A stretch of DNA of 64,000 bases from Coprinellus micaceus (taxonomy: Eukaryota > Basidiomycota > Agaricomycetes > Agaricales > Psathyrellaceae): NCBI GenBank assembly GCA_951394405.1, contig OX596342.1, positions 2,967,527 through 3,031,526 on the forward strand, given 5' to 3'. How positions within the stretch are numbered: the first letter of the stretch is position 1; each line of letters opens with the position of its first letter. Below are positions 58,862 through 64,000 of the stretch, one piece after another. The translations under genes were made by a program, and so were the position numbers. The notes beneath the pieces are model-generated. The model saw only the letters and a list, made by a program, of their open reading frames with translations, ran no database searches and was not told where the DNA came from.

Positions 58862-59039
58862 CGTGCCATTCACCTACTTTACACCCAAATGAAACCCATT
58901 CCTGGTCTCTCTTGGAACGCTCTGTACCGGCACCCTCTAGTCGGTCAACCTGGCGCTGTATTACTCTGGTCCACCCTTTTACCTTGGCCTACTGTCAACT
59001 TACACTCTGGTCGCCTTTTCCGTTCACTTGTACGCTCTT

Positions 59040-59320
59040 GACATACTTTGACTAGTACTCACTTGGCTACACTTGCTGACGACCCTTGTATTCAAATTAC
59101 TTTTGCCCTTGACTGTCAACTTACACTCTGGTCGCCTTTTCCGTTCACTTGTACTCACTTGGCTACACTTGCTGACGACCCTTGTATTCAAACTACTTAC
59201 TTACAATCTGATTGTCTGTTCCTTGCACTTGTACGTTCGTAACGAATGTGACTTTGGAACTTTGACTACCACTAGTCACTTGGCTACACTTGCTGACGAC
59301 CCTTGTACTGCATAACTAAC
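59040..59320 (+). repeat. Direct repeats with core CACTTGGCTACACTTGCTGA
   Basis: Three copies of a block including CACTTGGCTACACTTGCTGA and CGACCCTTGTATTC start at about 59059, 59156 and 59277, interleaved with two or three copies of TTACACTCTGGTCGCCTTTT. Units are 97 and 121 bp apart. Confidence 0.75.
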
Positions 59321-59460
59321 TCTTTCAATAGGGATGGACTTGGGGGATTGATAAAGACGGGACGTGAATTAGCTCTGCCTTTCCAAGGTGGTTAGTAGTT
59401 TACGACCCGTCTTTGAGTAGGACTGGGGGCCGCCATCTTGGGTCATTGACTATGGATGGT

Positions 59461-59705
59461 CATTTGGGAATTGGGGGAGACCGTCCAATGTGGATGAACG
59501 CTACTCTTTTGGGGCGGTTAGTAGTACGCATTGGTCATTTGGGAATTGGGGGGGGCTATCCAATGTGGATGAACGCTACTCTTTTGGGGCGGTTAGTAGT
59601 ACGCATTGGTCATTTGGGAATTGGGGGGGGCTATCCAATGTGGATGAACGCTACTCTTTCGGGGCGGTTAGTAGTACGCATTGGTCGTTTGGGAATTGGG
59701 GGGAT
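59461..59705 (+). repeat. 75-bp tandem repeat, about 3.3 copies
   Basis: Units start at 59461, 59536, 59611 and 59686 with CATTTGGGAATTGGGGG and are almost identical, so recently amplified. Because 75 is a multiple of three and there is no stop, the repeat creates an open frame of 25-residue repeats (HLGIGGGYPMWMNATLLGRL). That frame is probably a by-product. Confidence 0.9.
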
Positions 59706-60249
59706 GGACCCGACTGTGCTCGGTCCAATTAAATATGAGTTCGGCACCCTTCCCCCAGAGTGACTCTGTTTGGAACTCTGTCGGGCGCCTTCTCACAAAT
59801 GGCTTTTCCCCCACCTCATGCACGGACTTGAGGGCAGGTCCCTTTGACTTTGCAACCGAGTTCGTGTGTGTAACACTCAATTAACCAAGGCCAAATGCCT
59901 CATAGCAAGTGATTCCTGCCATTGGGTACCAATCATACTGGACTAACCTACTAGTCATCTATTCGGTACTATCACGGTCAGGCATCCTTTCCGATCAAGC
60001 CAATACATATAGAGCATTATAAACCCCTACTCCCGAATCTGTTACTCACATGCCCCATCAGCTTCAACCACCATTCAACGGGCTGCGACTTCAATTCATT
60101 CTCATCCTAATTACACACCCCAGGTACTATTAGTCTCACTCCCCCTCCAATCCCTGAACGCTATCCATCGCATCCTTGATAACCGGTAAGTTTCCAGCAA
60201 ACTCTAGGTTACTCGGTACAACCGCATACGTGCCTCCCTATTTCACCCT
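59706..60249. other. No supportable gene
   Basis: Unremarkable sequence to the right of the minisatellite. Confidence 0.4.
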
Positions 60250-61525
60250 TCAGTTGTGCCTGATTTTGCGATACCCAACCAAACTCACCGTCCTCTTTTC
60301 CTGGACAATCCACATTCCCGAGTCCAACACCCAGCCCTTCACAAAACCGCTATACTGACACCCATACCCATCTTTAAAGTCGACATAGTCCACGATCTTG
60401 AGGTCCTTCCTGACATACGACGTCGGCAAGAGAAATCTCGCCATTTCCCGCTTCCATGCCCCATCAACGCACTCCAGACGGGCGTATACTTTGCAGCCAG
60501 GTAACCCACGCGACTCATTCAAGCAAACCCGTCCAATATGTCAATACCACTTTCCTTCACATATCTTGACGCTTTCCTCTGTCTCCACGATCAAACTGTG
60601 TCAGCCCGACCAATGCATTTCTCCACTCTTCACCTCCCTCATCCCCCACAAACGCCTCGGAGAATAAACCCAGCTCCTCCACGCCGGGCCCTTTGGGAGG
60701 AATCCATATACCTTTCGGTCAAGTTTGATCTCCTCTAACCCATTCACGAATTTCCTCTGCAAGTCGCCCTCTCCCACTCTGAAACAGCCCTCCTCCATCA
60801 CTTCATACCCATCCACCCCAACAAGCTCCCTAATCATCCTCTCCATGACCAGCCTTCTCCCCTTTCTTCCGTCAAGTCTCGCCACGGTCAAGATGGTGAC
60901 TCCTTCCAACTCGTCACCCATGGGACGCTCTCCCATGACCAAGCCTAGCCTGTCCTTAAACGCTCCCCCGCCCTCTCCTCCGGTTATTCCGCCGAACGCC
61001 ACCCAAGACCCTGCAGAGCAATGAGGAGTATTGTGCCTTTCACTCCAACCCACAACAATCCCAGGGTGGGCCTTCAGAAGTCCCAAGCCTTGAGGCGATC
61101 CTCAAACATTGCCCGTAGTTCCTCTTTACGTCCTCCATCCACAACAAAGAACCCTGGAAGGGGAGCAAACAGTCGCACTCGCCCGACACTTTCAAAGGTC
61201 CCTCGATCAATGTTGATCCTTTCAGCCAACGCTGCCAGAAATAAAACGGCGTCCCCGTAACTTGAAATCTATATCGTCTCAGGATACACAACGGCACCGG
61301 ACAAACGCGATCCACGTCATCGTGTTGATAGCATGCTAAGATCCTACCACGTCGACATTCTCCATGTTCAAAACTCAAGTCCACTTGAATCATCCGGCCA
61401 AACTTTGTTAGCGAATAACACTCGCCTTGCGACATTAGCCTTAACCCACTGCCCGACATGACCATAGGACCCTTCCGGCGGCAAGTGATGCAAAGGACCA
61501 TGACTTTTGGAAGAGAGAACACCAC
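60250..61525 (-). CDS. Hypothetical subtelomeric protein, multi-exon
   Basis: Three open stretches in transcription order: 61525-61054 (MVLCITCRRKGPMVMSGSG, FEHGECRRGRILACYQHDDV), about 61010-60601 (SWVAFGGITGGEGGG, DELEGVTILTVARLDGRKGR, GMREVKSGEMHW), and about 60522-60250 (RLECVDGAWKREMARFLLPT, KDLKIVDYVDFKDGYGCQYS, ending TGA or TAA after YRKIRHN). The first junction uses a donor at 61053 and acceptor ending 61011 (43 nt), in frame; the second junction could not be resolved. The first stretch begins with GTG; the first ATG lies near 61501 and an upstream exon is possible. The composition (Trp, Tyr, Cys spread throughout) is that of a folded protein. No family recognised. Confidence 0.45.
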
Positions 61526-61831
61526 TTGAATAACTCAACCCTCCCTAATACCTCCTCGCGTAACGCGGATCCCCAACTCTTCCTTTATGGGTGTCCATTT
61601 GTCGAGTAACGCCGATTCTTCGTACGCTTTGACAGCTACCACGCTACCACCATGCTCGACTGTCAGAAAACGCCATGCCCTCGCTTTTCTACGTCAAATT
61701 AAGCCGCCTACCCTCCAATGTGGCAATTGAGGTACCGGATATGGCATACGACATTCCTTCTTTCCCATCCTCACCACTACAGCCTTCAATCCAAGCATGC
61801 TTCTCCCAGGGGACCTAACCCTGGCCCATCA

Positions 61832-62325
61832 ATGTCACAAGCCGGGCCACCCCCTTCGTCACACTCACCTCTAACCATCATCCCAAACACCCAACTTTCC
61901 ACCATGCAGTCCGACTCTGACAGCGATTCCGACGACCTTCGGGACCTCATAGTCGAGCAGCTTAAGCTCGAGCTTCAACTCGCCCAAGCTGAAAAGGCCG
62001 AACTTCAGCGCCGAGTCGACTCACAATCCGCTTACTACCACACCCTCGTCTTGGACAAGGGTCGACTGAACGCCCAACTCAAGGAACTCAAGAAGAGATT
62101 GCGGCTTTGTACATGCTCGGAACGCAGGGAACAGCCTCCGGTACGCTCACCTCCCCCCTCCTCACGCTCTTACTCCCTCTGAAGCCTTACAGGATCATCA
62201 TAGGTCCACTATTCCTATCGCCTCAGCCAATATCCAGGTACCACTCCCGGCCCTCTGCTACTCGATATCAATCTTACCATTCAAAGGCACCACAGCCCGA
62301 ACAATCCATTCAATCCGACGCCTAG
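61832..62325 (+). CDS. Small acidic coiled-coil protein
   Basis: Exon 61832-62140 and a proposed exon 62227-62325 (donor GTACGC, acceptor CTCAG) give 135 residues. A Pro/Ser-rich start (MSQAGPPPSSHSPL) leads to an acidic run SDSDSDSDDLRDLI and then a leucine-heptad helix (EQLKLELQLAQAEKAELQRR, LNAQLKELKKRL) suited to dimerisation, followed by a short CTC motif. It lies head to head with the minus-strand gene ending its 5' part at 61525, so about 300 bp may serve both promoters. It resembles a truncated leucine-zipper protein without a basic region. The second exon is less certain than the first. Confidence 0.45.
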
Positions 62326-62737
62326 GTGGAACAGCTTCATGCGGAGTGGGGTGTATATGTTGGCTCATTCCACCTACCCGTTCCCATACCAGCCTTGTGC
62401 AGCCACCCACCAGAAATCCCCCCCTTCAAATCAAATCAATTGTACTCAGATAGCGCCACATAACGACGAGAACTCTTCTTACTCACACCTGGATCCGTAT
62501 TCTCTGATATTCCTCACTTGACCATATCATCGACCCGCTTCAATCTCGTTCAGACTGACGTTCTCGTCACTTGTTGCGTGGATCCTAAGTGTGTCCTTCC
62601 GGTATCCAACCTCTCAAGTGTGCTCACGATCGACTCATCGTCACCGTCTTCGTACATCCCTCTCACGCCTCGACTTGACAAGCTCTCAAGATCCCATCCT
62701 TTCAATTCAGCCTCCCAAGTCATACAACTCGTAACAC

Positions 62738-63832
62738 CTATCCCGAACCCGATACTCCACCCAGGTCACCCACCGAACCGCTATCCTGGCCCTTCTTCCT
62801 GTTTTTTCGATTCTTTCTCCTCTCCTTCTCCTTTTGCTTCCCTTCCTCCGTCTGCCTCTTGGCCCTCTTTCTCGCCTTTCTCGCCTCCCGTGCTGCGGCC
62901 TTTCTCTTCTCCGTCTCATCCTGGCTGTATTCAATCCATTCGCAATGCACAGGCACCACAACACCGCGGCATGTGGGACACGAGGCCAGGGGCCACTCCA
63001 CCTCCCTCCCCACCTCCTCGTTACTCTCTGCCCTTCCCAGCATCCATGCTTCCAAACAGACCTAAAACTCACTATTAGAGTCACATACAATAATTCAACC
63101 ATCAATTACGAACCGCGCTATATCGACGACCCGTGCAATTGCATGCCAATAAGATTGACAATTCCCCGTGCTCTTCAAGGCAAATCTTCCATCGTAATCG
63201 TTAGCATCGTGGCTACCACACATATCAGCAGCACTCACAGTGCAAGTCCCTTGCCTCCAATCTGCGTCCTCATCTTTACTTTCCTTCTTCAACTTTTTGT
63301 ACAACGCCGCGCCGTCGATACCTCCCTCTCCCCCAGCACCCCCCTTCTCAATACTGTTCAACACAACATGAAACCTATTCTCCGTCGACAGGTGTTCGTA
63401 ACCTAGCTTCATTGGAGGGAGCCAGAGAGAACGAACGTCCACGAATTGATCTTCTGGCGGTACCTCCTGCTCCTCCCCAACCACCATCTCCACCCCATAC
63501 CGGGAAGCCTCACTAACCCTTTCATCACTCTTGGCTGCGTACTCAGCTAACCACAATGTCAGAAGAATACACTCCTAAACTCCGTTACGCTCACCATATT
63601 TATCGTCAGGTACTTTCCAAGTTCCCTTCGGACCTTCTTCTGCAAGCCTCCAGAACTCGCAGGCAACGCCCGGGCAAGTCTGGATTGTATTCGCGTCTTG
63701 CCAAGTCGCGCTAGTACGATCGGTTATGGTGTCGACCACTAGAAAAAGCGGAGCATACCTAACGCTACGGTAGCCTGCCCACTTTTTTGTTGTCAGTAAC
63801 GTCGGAATCCACCTCGCATCAGATGGACACAC
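62738..63832 (-). CDS. Hypothetical protein cut at its 5' end by the telomere
   Basis: Exons 63832-63595, 63546-63110 and 63061-62738 join through two 48-nt GT-AG introns into one frame of about 332 codons. Segments include WQDANTIQTCPGVACEFWRL, VDVRSLWLPPMKLGYEHLST, ENRFHVVLNSI, ARVVDIARFVCLEAWMLG, a CxxC motif (SCPTCRGVVVPVHCEW) and a Lys/Arg/Glu-rich helical tail (EKRKAAAREARKARKRAKRQ), then TGA. There is no ATG at the front: the frame runs straight into the telomere repeat (CTA ACC read as Leu-Thr). The 5' part has evidently been lost and capped by telomere addition. Whether it is expressed is doubtful. The nearest in-frame ATG lies within exon 2. No family recognised. Confidence 0.5.
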
Positions 63833-63833
63833 C

Positions 63834-64000
63834 AGGGTTAGGGTTAGGGTTAGGGTTAGGGTTAGGGTTAGGGTTAGGGTTAGGGTTAGGGTTAGGGTTA
63901 GGGTTAGGGTTAGGGTTAGGGTTAGGGTTAGGGTTAGGGTTAGGGTTAGGGTTAGGGTTAGGGTTAGGGTTAGGGTTAGGGTTAGGGTTAGGGTTAGGGT
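63834..64000 (+). repeat. Telomere repeats (TTAGGG)n
   Basis: About 28 perfect tandem TTAGGG units reach the end of the window, G-rich strand running 5' to 3' outwards, as expected for a right chromosome end. There are no variant units and no subtelomeric interruptions. Confidence 0.98.

Overview
The window is a chromosome end from a filamentous basidiomycete, most likely an Agaricomycete. It closes with about 28 uninterrupted TTAGGG units running off the right edge (63834-64000). Its genes have many short introns (about 45-70 nt) with GT-AG borders and CTAAC/CTGAT-like branch sites. The protein types fit: a telomere-linked RecQ helicase, a BED-finger hAT transposase, an LRR/F-box-like protein and a very long SH3-TBC protein. 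The organism call is inference from gene architecture; no species is claimed.

Left part (1-34 kb): a decayed, duplication-rich region. One segment of up to about 4.7 kb is present three times (about 1394-6140, 18595-22505, 30340-32485). Each copy carries a two-exon gene for a 50-51-residue secreted peptide whose last 20 residues are identical in all three copies; in the last 21 codons every nucleotide difference is synonymous. Interleaved with these are degenerate copies, in inverse orientation, of the promoter and 5' part of the intact SH3-TBC gene at 34.5-42.5 kb (about 12975-16930 and 22510-28600), linked by a second repeated module that the parent gene lacks. A complete-looking hAT transposon (6661-11411, 1166-residue transposase in 11 exons) lies 20 bp from an intron-containing tRNA-Gln(CUG).

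Middle (34-49 kb): the intact SH3-Ser/Pro-rich-TBC gene (8 exons, about 2372 residues, minus strand) with a CRE/TATA promoter, a small candidate secreted protein, a tRNA-derived SINE-like element, one weakly supported low-complexity gene and several minisatellites.

Right part (49.6-64 kb): subtelomere. A zinc-finger/RecQ-type helicase (1597 residues, 6 exons) is followed 80 bp downstream on the same strand by a 428-residue Cys-rich protein. Its C-terminal module matches the helicase C-terminus in cysteine pattern, flanking residues and an intron at the same place and phase, so it looks like a duplicated helicase tail. Beyond lie an LRR-like protein, MITE-like and 75-bp tandem repeats, an unrecognised minus-strand gene, a small coiled-coil protein, and a minus-strand gene cut at its 5' end by the telomere itself. 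No CRISPR array or rRNA gene was seen.
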